Shown: positions 17,737 through 25,337 of the stretch, piece by piece
How the letters are laid out: every line of letters begins with the position of its first letter
Position numbering within the stretch: the stretch's first letter is position 1
From: Bradyrhizobium amphicarpaeae
Lineage (GTDB): Bacteria > Pseudomonadota > Alphaproteobacteria > Rhizobiales > Xanthobacteraceae
Direction: 5' to 3'
Assembly (NCBI RefSeq): GCF_002266435.3
Contig: NZ_CP029426.2
Coordinates: 2,200,001 to 2,264,000, forward strand
Length of the DNA: 64,000 nt
Notes under the pieces: model-generated
What the model was told of the DNA's origin: nothing
Databases searched by the model: none
What the model saw: the letters and a program-made list of their open reading frames with translations, nothing else
Made by a program: the position numbers and the translations under genes

Positions 17737-18606
17737 ATGACCATCCTCGTTACCGGCGCAACCGGCACCATCGGCCGCCAAGTCGTCGAGCAACTCGTCA
17801 AGCGTGGCGCCGATGTCCGCGTGCTCGTCCGAGATCCCGCCAAGGCCAACGTCCCCGCAGGTGTCGCCGTCGCCCAGGGCGACCTGCTGGACATCGATTC
17901 CCTGCGCGGTGCGTTCTCGGGCGTCTCAACCCTGTTTCTGCTCAACGCCGTGGTGCCGGACGAATTCACCCAGGCGCTGACTGCGCTCAACCTGGCACGG
18001 GAGGCCGGCATCGAGCGGTTCGTCTATCTGTCGGTGATCCACAGCGACCGCTACGTCAACGTGCCGCATTTCGCCGGCAAGTTCGGCGTCGAGCGCATGA
18101 TCGAGCAGATGGGCTTCAAGGCCACCATCCTGCGCCCCGCGTACTTCATGAACAACGAGGTTATGATCAAGGATGCCGTGACCGGATACGGAGTCTATCC
18201 GATGCCGATCGGCAGCAAGGGATTGGCGATGATCGACGCGCGCGATATCGGCGAGATCGCGGCGATCGAATTGATCCGCCGCGAGACATCCGCCACGCCG
18301 CTTCCGCTCGATCGCATCAATCTCGTTGGTCCCGATACACTGACTGGCGCGGGGGTTGCGGCAATCTGGTCGGACGTGCTCGGGCGCGCGATCGCCTATG
18401 GCGGCGACGACACCGCGGGATTCGAGGAGAACCTCAGGCAGTTCATGCCCGGCTGGATGGCTTTCGACATGCGCGTGATGAGCGAGCGCTTCCTCACGGA
18501 AGGAATGATCCCGGAGGCCGGCGACGTCAAGCGTCTGACCGATATCCTCGGCCGTCCCTTGCGCTCTTATCGCGACTTCGTCGCGGAGATCACGGCCTCT
18601 GCCTGA
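17737..18606 (+). CDS. NmrA-like NAD(P)-binding protein (atypical short-chain dehydrogenase)
   Basis: This 289-residue Rossmann-fold protein has the dinucleotide motif GATGTIGRQ at residues 7-15. The body resembles NmrA/quinone-oxidoreductase-2-type proteins (segments VRVLVRDPAKA, FVYLSVIHSDRY, ATILRPAYFMNN). Such proteins either reduce quinones or sense the NADP redox state. The start at 17737 is preferred over an upstream in-frame start because GGAGTGATCCC precedes it. It is divergent from a LysR gene that probably controls it. A stem-loop (18631-18657) follows. Confidence 0.88.
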   Translation: MTILVTGATGTIGRQVVEQLVKRGADVRVLVRDPAKANVPAGVAVAQGDLLDIDSLRGAFSGVSTLFLLNAVVPDEFTQALTALNLAREAGIERFVYLSVIHSDRYVNVPHFAGKFGVERMIEQMGFKATILRPAYFMNNEVMIKDAVTGYGVYPMPIGSKGLAMIDARDIGEIAAIELIRRETSATPLPLDRINLVGPDTLTGAGVAAIWSDVLGRAIAYGGDDTAGFEENLRQFMPGWMAFDMRVMSERFLTEGMIPEAGDVKRLTDILGRPLRSYRDFVAEITASA

Positions 18607-18630
18607 GGCCCTGCCAGCGCCTGCCTGCAA

Positions 18631-18657
18631 CGCTCGCCACAACTCATGTGGCGAGCG
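18631..18657. terminator. Hairpin between convergent genes
   Basis: CGCTCGCCAC-AACTCAT-GTGGCGAGCG, a perfect 10-base-pair stem between genes ending at 18606 (+) and 18669 (-). There is no strong T-run, so termination is likely but not certain. Confidence 0.6.
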
Positions 18658-18668
18658 GGCAGTCTTGA

Positions 18669-20405
18669 TCAGCGCGCGTTCAGCAGCGCCAGCAACACGA
18701 CCACTGCGCAGGCGAGCGCCGCTGTCGTCAACTTCCAGAACATCAGCGGGCTGCGTTCGAGCAGTGGCGTGATCCGGGTGTCGAGATAGGCTGGGTTGGG
18801 GTTGCGTAGCTCGAAGATGAACTCCGAGAGATCCTCGTGCCGCTTGGTGGGATCGGGATGGAGCGCGCGGCGGAGTGCGCCGTCGATCCAGGCCGGCACA
18901 TTGCGGTCATCATCGGCTGGACGGTATTTGAGCTTGCGCACATCCGCCTTGCGCCGGATCCTGGCGATCTGGGCCCCGTAGGGAAGCTTTCCTGTCAGCA
19001 TCTGGTAGCAGATCACCGCCAGCGAATACATGTCGGAGCGCGGCGAGCCGCCTAGCCCGAGAAAATACTCCGGCGCCGTGTACTGCACCGTTCCCAGGAT
19101 TTCGTCAGCCTCGTTCGGGGGCGCCGCTTCCGCGACGCCGGCCACCCTGACCGATCCGAAGTCGATGATCTTCGCGGTGCCGGTCTTGTCGATCAGGATG
19201 TTGTCGGGCCTGAGGTCCTGATGCAGCATCTCCATGCGGTGGAAGGCGCGCAGGCCCGCGGCGATCTGCTCAATGATGCCGCGCACGGTTTCGAGATCGG
19301 GTCGCGGATTGTCGGTCATCCACTGCCTCAGGGTCTGCCCCTCGACGAATTCGGTCGCGACATAGAGATAGCTGCGTCGCCTGGACTGTGACAGCGGTTT
19401 CAGCACGTGCGGGCTGTCGATCCGGCGTGCGATCCACTCCTCCATCAGGAAACGCTTGAGATAGGCGGCATTGTCGCGCAAATCGACCGACGGCAGCTTG
19501 AGCGCGACCGGCCGCTCGGTCTCGACGTCGACGGCGAGATAGATGTGGCTGCGGCTGCTGCCGTGGATCTCGCGGACGATGCGGTAGCCGTCGAAGATCG
19601 CGCGCGGCTCCGGCAGCGGAGGCAGTGGCAGTTGCGAGGTCTGATTGAAGATGCCGGCCGGCTCGCGCCGCGGCAGCGCGTCGATGCGGATGATCTGGAC
19701 GGTGATGTTGTCGTCGCTGCCGCGCCGATAGGCTTCCTCGACGATCGCCTTTGCCGCTCCGTCGAGCTCGCCGGCGTGCTCGTTCAGCGCGCTCGTGATG
19801 AAGCGCGCGTCGACGAATTCGTAGGCGCCGTCGGTCGCCAGCAGAAAGATGTCGCCGGCCTCGACCTCGAACGCCTGGTAGTCGATCTCGAGCTGCGGAT
19901 TGATGCCGAGCGCGCGGCCGAGATAGGTCTGTTCGGACGAGACGATGATGCGGTGATCGTCGGTCAGCTGCTCCAGCGCCTTGCCGGCGACGCGGTAGAT
20001 GCGGCAGTCGCCGACATGGAAGATGTGCGCGGTGGTCGCCTTGATGACCATGGCGCTGAGCGTGCAGACGTAGCCCTTGTCGCGGTCATAGGCGTATTGG
20101 CTCTTGCGCGTCTGCGCGTGCAGCCAGGAATTGGTCGCGTCCAGCACGCGGCGGGCGGACGTCTTCACCGTCCAGGATTCCGACGTGCAGTAATAGTCCA
20201 TCAGGAAGCTCTTGACCGCCGACTCGCTGGCGATCTGGCTCACCGTGCTGCTGGAAATGCCGTCGGCGAGGACCGCTGCGATGCCCTTCAGGCCGAGCAG
20301 CGGCTCCTCCGGAATCAGAACGCCGTGAAAATCCTGGTTGACGGGCTTGCGACCCCTATCGGAATGCTGGCCGACCGAAATCAGGAGTCCGCGGGTCATC
20401 GTCAT
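18669..20405 (-). CDS. Fused PP2C-type protein phosphatase and Ser/Thr protein kinase, C-terminal membrane anchor
   Basis: This 578-residue bifunctional protein has an N-terminal PP2C phosphatase (about residues 5-245) with the metal-binding motifs VNQDF, LADGISSS, HVGDCRIYR, ATDGAYEF and DDNITV. A Hanks-type kinase follows (about 270-530): Lys in PVALKLP, catalytic loop LHQDLRPDNILI (HQD in place of HRD), DFGSV, and APEYFLG. One transmembrane helix near the C-terminus (LTTAALACAVVVLLALL) anchors it with both domains in the cytoplasm. The frame extends 41 codons upstream into the channel gene; the ATGs at 20405 or 20399 fit the domain start. It lies 61 bases after the formate/nitrite channel on the same strand, suggesting one transcript. 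Confidence 0.9.
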   Translation of the reverse strand: MTMTRGLLISVGQHSDRGRKPVNQDFHGVLIPEEPLLGLKGIAAVLADGISSSTVSQIASESAVKSFLMDYYCTSESWTVKTSARRVLDATNSWLHAQTRKSQYAYDRDKGYVCTLSAMVIKATTAHIFHVGDCRIYRVAGKALEQLTDDHRIIVSSEQTYLGRALGINPQLEIDYQAFEVEAGDIFLLATDGAYEFVDARFITSALNEHAGELDGAAKAIVEEAYRRGSDDNITVQIIRIDALPRREPAGIFNQTSQLPLPPLPEPRAIFDGYRIVREIHGSSRSHIYLAVDVETERPVALKLPSVDLRDNAAYLKRFLMEEWIARRIDSPHVLKPLSQSRRRSYLYVATEFVEGQTLRQWMTDNPRPDLETVRGIIEQIAAGLRAFHRMEMLHQDLRPDNILIDKTGTAKIIDFGSVRVAGVAEAAPPNEADEILGTVQYTAPEYFLGLGGSPRSDMYSLAVICYQMLTGKLPYGAQIARIRRKADVRKLKYRPADDDRNVPAWIDGALRRALHPDPTKRHEDLSEFIFELRNPNPAYLDTRITPLLERSPLMFWKLTTAALACAVVVLLALLNAR

Positions 20406-20466
20406 CACCGGAAGGGGGGAAGCCTCACCCTGCTCGGGCGGGGCTTCCCTGTCGAGACGTATTCGA

Positions 20467-21306
20467 TCAGGCCACGACGCGAGGCTTGGCCGCCTTGTCG
20501 AACTGGCGCTTCGGCTTGGTGAGGACATGCGTGGTGTAGAGGGTCATGCCGGTGAAGGCGAGGCCTCCCACGAGGTTGCCGAGCACGGTCGGGATCTCAT
20601 TCCAGATCAGATAGTCCATGATCGAGAATTTCGCATGAAGCATCAGGCCCGACGGGAACAGGAACATGTTCACGACGGAATGTTCGAACACCATGTAGAA
20701 GAACACCAGGATCGGCATCCACATCGCGATGACCTTGCCGGGGACCGAGGTCGAGATCATGGCGCCGACGACGCCGGTCGAGACCATCCAGTTGCAGAGC
20801 ATGCCGCGCATGAACAGGGTCGCCATGCCGGCTGCGCCGTGTGCGGCATAGCCGAGCGTCCGGCCTTCGCCGATGTTGCCGATCGCCGCGCCGACCTTGT
20901 CGGGCTCCTGCGTGAAGCCGAACGTCGTGACGAAGGCCATCATGAAAGCCACGGTGAAGGCGCCGGCGAAATTGCCGACGAACACCAGACCCCAATTGCG
21001 CAGTACGCCGCCGATCGTGACGCCCGGGCGCTTGTCGATCAGGGCGAGCGGCGACAGCACGAACACGCCGGTGAGGAGATCGAAGCCCAGCAGATAGAGC
21101 ATGACGAAGCCGACCGGAAACAGTAGCGCGCCGACCAGCGGCTGCCCCGTGTTCACGTTGATCGTGACGGCGAACCAGGCCGCCAGAGCCAGGATGGCGC
21201 CGGCCATGTAGGCGCGGATGATGGTGTCCCGGGTGGACATGAAGATCTTGGACTCGCCCGCATCCACCATCTTGGTGACGAATTCCGAAGGCGCGAGATA
21301 CGACAT
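20467..21306 (-). CDS. Formate/nitrite transporter family channel
   Basis: This 279-residue inner-membrane channel of the FocA/NirC family is expected to carry nitrite or formate. Six helices are predicted, with family segments such as NFAGAFTVAFMMAF, GMLCNWMV and FEHSVVNMFLFPSGL (containing the conserved selectivity histidine). The start at 21306 has AAAGGAA upstream; a longer frame reaches 21342. Its location opposite the nitrate uptake and reduction genes makes nitrite the likely substrate. A sigma-54-type promoter (21547-21564, minus strand) and a hexaloop hairpin lie in its upstream region. Confidence 0.9.
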   Translation of the reverse strand: MSYLAPSEFVTKMVDAGESKIFMSTRDTIIRAYMAGAILALAAWFAVTINVNTGQPLVGALLFPVGFVMLYLLGFDLLTGVFVLSPLALIDKRPGVTIGGVLRNWGLVFVGNFAGAFTVAFMMAFVTTFGFTQEPDKVGAAIGNIGEGRTLGYAAHGAAGMATLFMRGMLCNWMVSTGVVGAMISTSVPGKVIAMWMPILVFFYMVFEHSVVNMFLFPSGLMLHAKFSIMDYLIWNEIPTVLGNLVGGLAFTGMTLYTTHVLTKPKRQFDKAAKPRVVA

Positions 21307-21523
21307 CAATGGTTCCTTTTGCTTCGTAAGTGAGATCGGCACGCTCGCTGGAGCAAGCGCGGCTGAACATCATCGGGGCCATGCGGACGGCTCTGCCGCG
21401 CACGAGGGCTATGGAAGTTTGGAAGCCTTGGGATCGCGTCGCGACGACTGCCGGGGAGGGCCGCGAAGCCGTTGAGCTTCCGGGGTGCGGCCGTCAGAGG
21501 CTGCACCATTGCGGACAAGCCGC

Positions 21524-21537
21524 CGTCTTCGTTGACG
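21524..21537 (-). promoter_or_regulatory. Leader stem-loop with AnnGnn hexaloop (nitrite channel leader)
   Basis: On the minus strand CGTC-AACGAA-GACG forms a 4-base-pair stem with a six-base loop having A at position 1 and G at position 4. It starts at the base predicted as +1 from the sigma-54 element. A second small hairpin (GCGG-CTTGT-CCGC) follows directly. The loop pattern is that bound by ANTAR antiterminator proteins. Confidence 0.45.
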
Positions 21538-21546
21538 CACCATGAA

Positions 21547-21564
21547 ATGCAAGTCGCGTGCCGA
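21547..21564 (-). promoter_or_regulatory. Sigma-54-type promoter of the nitrite channel / phosphatase-kinase unit
   Basis: Minus-strand TCGGCACGCGACTTGCAT has GG and GC separated by ten bases, matching the -24/-12 consensus (TGGCACG-N4-TTGC) except one base. The predicted +1 is about 21537, with a leader of about 230 bases before the ATG at 21306. Confidence 0.6.
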
Positions 21565-21783
21565 GCTGGCGTCATAAAAAAGATAAGTAAAGTCAATTGG
21601 ATGGCGCGCGTCTTGATCTGATTTTTGCGAGGTCGGCGGCTTCTCGCTTAGGCGACTGCATAAGATTTGTGCGCTGCACGCGTAGTGAGCAGATAGCAAA
21701 TTTCGCAAGCGGAACTGGTCTGCGTCAGTCTGGCGCGGTGTGCCTAACGCGTTGAATATTAGATGCTTTTCGATCGGTGATGC

Positions 21784-21800
21784 TTGGCATGAAGCTTGAA
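21784..21800 (+). promoter_or_regulatory. nrtA: Sigma-54-type promoter of nrtABC
   Basis: TTGGCATGAAGCTTGAA has GG and GA ten bases apart, close to the consensus and similar to the narK element. The predicted +1 is about 21811, giving a leader of about 174 bases. Confidence 0.5.
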
Positions 21801-21812
21801 TGGTTCCAAGTC

Positions 21813-21830
21813 GACGCCATTGAAGCCGTC
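21813..21830 (+). promoter_or_regulatory. Leader stem-loop at predicted +3 of nrtA transcript
   Basis: GACGCC-ATTGAA-GCCGTC: four base pairs, one C-C mismatch, and a closing C-G pair around a hexaloop with A1 and G4. It aligns with the narK leader element over 21 bases with four differences. Confidence 0.45.
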
Positions 21831-21856
21831 CCGCGAGACTTCTCATCCGAATTTGC

Positions 21857-21916
21857 TGACGCCACCAGACGGGGGTCTCCCGCGTCACGCGTTCGCATGC
21901 GCCTTTTCTGGCGTCA
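21857..21916 (+). other. Long-range inverted repeat in the nrtA leader
   Basis: TGACGCCA (21857-21864) and TGGCGTCA (21909-21916) are exact reverse complements. They could bracket a folded domain of the nrtA leader that contains further GC-rich stems. Confidence 0.4.
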
Positions 21917-21957
21917 CGGACGGACCGGGCTGCTCGTGCGTACTGACACCATCATTC

Positions 21958-21968
21958 GCAACGACGCA
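21958..21968 (+). promoter_or_regulatory. GCAACGACGCA leader motif before nrtA
   Basis: An 11-base motif also present in the narK leader (25360-25370), here ending 17 bases before the nrtA ATG. AACGAC forms a potential hexaloop closed by GC pairs. Confidence 0.4.
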
Positions 21969-21984
21969 AAGGACGACACCGCCT

Positions 21985-23301
21985 ATGACAAAGCGCATTC
22001 GCCGGCCTTCGAATACTGGCCTCAGCCGCCGTCAAGTGTTGAAGGCCGCCGGCAGTACCGCGGCTCTTCTCGCCGCCGCCAAACTCAATTTCCCCGCCGG
22101 AGCGTTCGCGCAGGATTCAGGCCCCGAGGTCAAGGGCGCCAAGCTCGGCTTCATCGCGCTCACCGACGCGACCCCACTGTTCGTTGCCAAGGAGAAGGGC
22201 ATCTTCACCAAATACGGCATGCCCGACGTCGAGGTGCAGAAGCAGGCCTCCTGGGGCACCACGCGCGACAATCTCGTGCTCGGCTCGGAAGGCAACGGCA
22301 TCGACGGCGCGCACATCCTGACCCCGATGCCGTATCTGATCTCGGCCGGTAAGGTGACGCAGAACAACCAGCCGACGCCGATGTATATCCTGGCGCGCCT
22401 GAACCTGAACGGACAGTGCATCTCGGTCGCCAAGGAATATGCCGACCTCAAGATCGGCGTCGATACCGCACCTTTCAAACCGGCGTTGGAGAAGAAGAAG
22501 GCTGGTGGCAAGGGCGTGAAGGCGGCGATGACCTTCCCGGGCGGAACGCACGATCTCTGGATCCGCTACTGGCTCGCTGCCGGTGGCATCGATCCGGACA
22601 AGGATATCGAGACCATCGTGGTCCCGCCGGCGCAAATGGTGGCCAACATGAAGGTTGGCACCATGGACTGCTTCTGCGTCTGCGAGCCCTGGAATCTCCA
22701 GCTGATCCACCAGAACATCGGTTACACCGCGATCACCACCGGCGAACTCTGGGACAAGCACCCCGAAAAATCGTTCGGCATGCGCGCGGCCTGGGTCGAC
22801 AAATATCCGAAGGCCGCGAAAGCGCTGCTGATGGCCGTGATGGAAGCCCAGCAATGGTCCGAGAAGATGGAGAACCGCGAAGAGGCGGCGGCGATCTGCG
22901 CCAAGCGGCAGTGGATCAATTGCCCGGTTGAGGACGTCACCGACCGCATGAAGGGCAAGTTCGACTACGGGACTGGCCGCGTGGTCGAGAACTCGCCGCA
23001 GCAGATGCGCTTCTGGAAAGATCAGGCTTCCTATCCGTTCCAGAGCCACGATCTCTGGTTCCTCACGGAGGATATTCGCTGGGGCAAGTACGAGGCGAAT
23101 TTCGATACCAAGGCGCTAATTGCCAAGGTCAACCGCGAAGACCTCTGGAAGGACGCGGCCAAGGCGCTGGGCGTCGCTGCCGCCGAAATTCCAACCTCCA
23201 CCTCGCGCGGCAAGGAGACCTTCTTCGACGGCAAGGTGTTCGATCCCGAAAATCCGGCGGCCTATCTGAAGTCGCTCGCGATCAAGCGCGTCGAAGTCTG
23301 A
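21985..23301 (+). CDS. nrtA: Nitrate ABC transporter substrate-binding protein
   Basis: This 438-residue nitrate-binding protein of the NrtA family has a twin-arginine leader (LSRRQVLKAAG, hydrophobic stretch, cleavage near GAFAQ), so the folded protein is exported by Tat. The body has the CmpA/NrtA-type features GFIALTDATPLFVAKEKG, FPGGTHDLWIRYWL and a long C-terminal part. It captures nitrate in the periplasm and hands it to NrtB. The start at 21985 is chosen because AAAGGAC precedes it and the Tat leader begins there; the frame is open back to 21796. A hairpin with T-run follows the stop codon. Confidence 0.93.
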   Translation: MTKRIRRPSNTGLSRRQVLKAAGSTAALLAAAKLNFPAGAFAQDSGPEVKGAKLGFIALTDATPLFVAKEKGIFTKYGMPDVEVQKQASWGTTRDNLVLGSEGNGIDGAHILTPMPYLISAGKVTQNNQPTPMYILARLNLNGQCISVAKEYADLKIGVDTAPFKPALEKKKAGGKGVKAAMTFPGGTHDLWIRYWLAAGGIDPDKDIETIVVPPAQMVANMKVGTMDCFCVCEPWNLQLIHQNIGYTAITTGELWDKHPEKSFGMRAAWVDKYPKAAKALLMAVMEAQQWSEKMENREEAAAICAKRQWINCPVEDVTDRMKGKFDYGTGRVVENSPQQMRFWKDQASYPFQSHDLWFLTEDIRWGKYEANFDTKALIAKVNREDLWKDAAKALGVAAAEIPTSTSRGKETFFDGKVFDPENPAAYLKSLAIKRVEV

Positions 23302-23309
23302 TGGAGCCA

Positions 23310-23341
23310 GCGGCCGCCCCAGGGCGGCCGCATCGTCTTTT
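23310..23341 (+). terminator. Hairpin with short T-run between nrtA and nrtB
   Basis: GCGGCCGCCC-CA-GGGCGGCCGC (23310-23331) is followed within six bases by TTTT. It looks like a leaky terminator or 3' stabiliser that would favour nrtA over nrtB and nrtC. Confidence 0.7.
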
Positions 23342-23361
23342 GAAGCCGGAGAGATATTGCG

Positions 23362-24258
23362 ATGAACATGCCTGCCACGAAGTTGGATGTTGAGACCGCG
23401 AGGCCCGTTGGCGCGGCCGCAGCGGTCGTTGCGATGACACCGAAGCGCGCCGCGCGTAGCGAAGCTTATGCGCGGATGGCGCGGGAGACCGCGGTTCGCG
23501 TGATCCCGCCGATCGTCGTGATCGCGCTGTTGATGCTGGTGTGGGAGCTCGTCTGCCGCCGCGCCGGGTCGGCGCTGCCGCCGCCATCGAAAGTGTTCCA
23601 GGACACCAAGGAGTTGATCTTCGATCCGTTCTTCGACCGTGGCGGCATCGATAAAGGCCTGTTCTGGCATCTCTCAGCCAGTCTCCAGCGCGTCGCGCTA
23701 GGTTACTCGCTTTCCGCCATCGCGGGTATCGCGCTCGGCGTGCTCGTCGGGCAATCCGTCTGGGCCATGCGCGGGCTCGATCCGCTGTTCCAGGTGCTGC
23801 GCACGATTCCGCCGCTGGCTTGGCTGCCGCTCTCGCTTGCGGCCTTCCGCGACGGCCAGCCCTCGGCGATCTTCGTCATCTTCATCACATCGATCTGGCC
23901 GATCATCATCAACACCGCGGTCGGCATCCGCAACATCCCGCAGGACTATCGCAACGTCGCAGCTGTGGTGCAGCTCAATCCGCTGGAGTTCTTTGGCAAG
24001 ATCATGATCCCTGCCGCGGCGCCCTATATCTTCACGGGCCTGCGCATCGGCATCGGCCTGTCGTGGCTTGCCATCATCGCTGCGGAAATGCTGATCGGTG
24101 GCGTCGGCATCGGCTTCTTCATCTGGGACGCCTGGAATTCCTCGCATATCAGCGAAATCATTCTGGCGTTGTTCTATGTCGGCATCATCGGGTTCGTGCT
24201 CGATCGCATGATCGCGGGCCTCGGCAAGATCGTCACTCGTGGCACGGCTCAGGGCTGA
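23362..24258 (+). CDS. nrtB: Nitrate ABC transporter permease
   Basis: This 298-residue inner-membrane permease of the NrtB/TauC family has a cytoplasmic N-terminal stretch of about 45 residues and then six to seven helices. The EAA-type loop is AAVVQLNPLEFFGKIMIPAAAPYIF (seen around residues 196-220). ITSIWPIIINTAVGIRNIPQ and AAEMLIGGVGIGFFIWDAW are typical of nitrate permeases. It is six bases from the ATPase gene and forms the membrane channel of NrtABC. Confidence 0.93.
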   Translation: MNMPATKLDVETARPVGAAAAVVAMTPKRAARSEAYARMARETAVRVIPPIVVIALLMLVWELVCRRAGSALPPPSKVFQDTKELIFDPFFDRGGIDKGLFWHLSASLQRVALGYSLSAIAGIALGVLVGQSVWAMRGLDPLFQVLRTIPPLAWLPLSLAAFRDGQPSAIFVIFITSIWPIIINTAVGIRNIPQDYRNVAAVVQLNPLEFFGKIMIPAAAPYIFTGLRIGIGLSWLAIIAAEMLIGGVGIGFFIWDAWNSSHISEIILALFYVGIIGFVLDRMIAGLGKIVTRGTAQG

Positions 24259-24264
24259 GGGAGA

Positions 24265-25065
24265 ATGCATATGACCGCCTATCTGAAGCTCGACCACATC
24301 GACAAGGTCTTTACCCGCGGCGCCGCCACCACCGAGGTGCTGAAGGAGATCAATCTCACGATCGAGAAGGGCGAATACGTCTCGATCATCGGCCACTCAG
24401 GCTGCGGCAAGTCGACCCTGCTCAACATCATTGCTGGGTTGACCAACGCCACCACCGGCGGCGTGCTGCTGGAGAATCGGGAGGTCAATTCGCCCGGGCC
24501 CGACCGCGCCGTGGTGTTCCAGAACCACAGCCTGCTGCCGTGGCTCACCGTCTACGAGAACGTCCGGCTCGGCGTCGACAAGGTGTTCGCCAGGACCAAG
24601 ACCCGCGCCGAGCGCGACGCCTGGGTGATGCACAATCTCAATCTGGTGCAAATGGCCCATGCCAGGGACAAGCGTCCCTCAGAAATCTCCGGCGGCATGA
24701 AGCAGCGCGTCGGCATCGCGCGGGCGCTGGCGATGGAACCGAAGGTGCTGCTGCTGGACGAGCCCTTCGGCGCGCTCGACGCGCTGACCCGCGCTCACCT
24801 GCAGGACTCGGTGATGGCGCTGCATCAGAAGCTCGGCAACACAATCTTGATGATCACTCACGACGTCGACGAGGCCGTGCTGCTGTCCGACCGCATCGTG
24901 ATGATGACCAATGGGCCGAGTGCGCGCATCGGCGAGGTGCTGGAGGTGCCGCTGGTACGCCCGCGCAAACGGCTCGAACTCGCCACCAACACCACTTACT
25001 TGAAGTGCCGTCAGCGTGTGCTCGAATTCCTCTACGAGCGTCACCGCTTCGTCGAGGCCGCGTAA
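24265..25065 (+). CDS. nrtC: Nitrate ABC transporter ATP-binding protein
   Basis: This 266-residue ATPase carries Walker A GHSGCGKST (about residues 42-50), Q-loop VVFQNHSLLPWLTVYENV, signature SGGMKQRVGIARAL, Walker B LLLDEPFGALDALTR and the ITHDVDEA switch. It lacks the extra binding-protein-like domain of cyanobacterial NrtC and so corresponds in form to NrtD; the name nrtC follows usage in Bradyrhizobium. The start is ATGCATATG, with either ATG possible. A 14-base-pair inverted repeat follows at 25106-25144. Confidence 0.93.
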   Translation: MHMTAYLKLDHIDKVFTRGAATTEVLKEINLTIEKGEYVSIIGHSGCGKSTLLNIIAGLTNATTGGVLLENREVNSPGPDRAVVFQNHSLLPWLTVYENVRLGVDKVFARTKTRAERDAWVMHNLNLVQMAHARDKRPSEISGGMKQRVGIARALAMEPKVLLLDEPFGALDALTRAHLQDSVMALHQKLGNTILMITHDVDEAVLLSDRIVMMTNGPSARIGEVLEVPLVRPRKRLELATNTTYLKCRQRVLEFLYERHRFVEAA

Positions 25066-25105
25066 CGAAAAGTTAGCGCGAAGGCTGCGCTCAAATAATC
25101 GATAC

Positions 25106-25144
25106 TTCGCTCAATCCTTATGCGCCGCACAAGGATTGAGCGAA
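25106..25144. repeat. Perfect 14-base inverted repeat upstream of narK
   Basis: TTCGCTCAATCCTT (25106-25119) and AAGGATTGAGCGAA (25131-25144) flank an 11-base loop containing the palindrome TGCG-C-CGCA. It may terminate nrtABC (no T-run) or bind an activator: its centre is about 110 bases upstream of the -24 element of narK. Confidence 0.85.
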
Positions 25145-25234
25145 TCGCAAATTCAGCGTGCGGAACGGCCTTGCGAAAATTTCTGGCAATTCGAACAACC
25201 CGCTGAAATCCCTGCATTTCCGGCATGTGCGCAA

Positions 25235-25251
25235 TTGGCACGGAAATTGAA
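25235..25251 (+). promoter_or_regulatory. narK: Sigma-54-type promoter of narK-bjgb-flp-nasC
   Basis: TTGGCACGGAAATTGAA has the full -24 box TTGGCACG and GA ten bases after GG. The predicted +1 is about 25262, with a leader of about 134 bases. Confidence 0.65.
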
Positions 25252-25263
25252 ACGTCCTTGCGC

Positions 25264-25281
25264 GACGCCAACGACGACGTC
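25264..25281 (+). promoter_or_regulatory. Leader stem-loop at predicted +3 of narK transcript
   Basis: GACGCC-AACGAC-GACGTC: four base pairs, a C-A mismatch and a closing C-G pair around hexaloop AACGAC (A1, G4). It matches the nrtA leader element and shares the core CGYCAACGAMGACG with the nitrite channel leader. Confidence 0.45.
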
Positions 25282-25337
25282 CCTCAACATCATCAATCAG
25301 CATCGTGAACTCGCCACCGGGTGAAGCCTCGGAGCGC

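Larger units (their letters stand above)
21307..21984. other. Divergent regulatory region between nitrite channel and nrtA
   Basis: About 680 bases without a supported gene. It holds two back-to-back sigma-54-type promoters (21547-21564 minus, 21784-21800 plus), an AT-richer central part (about 21565-21600) suited to activator binding or DNA bending, and both long leaders. The segment around 21670-21680 contains TGCGCTGCAC, resembling TGCGCCGCAC upstream of narK (25121-25130). Confidence 0.6.

Noticed and set aside
21670..21680. NtrC-binding site
   Set aside because: TGCGCTGCAC is only loosely palindromic and does not match the spaced TGCAC/GTGCA pattern of NtrC boxes well enough to annotate.
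21409..21888. Minus-strand open frame of about 160 codons in the channel-nrtA gap
   Set aside because: It covers both sigma-54 elements and the nrtA leader, has no ribosome binding site or domain, and is rich in Arg and Ser.
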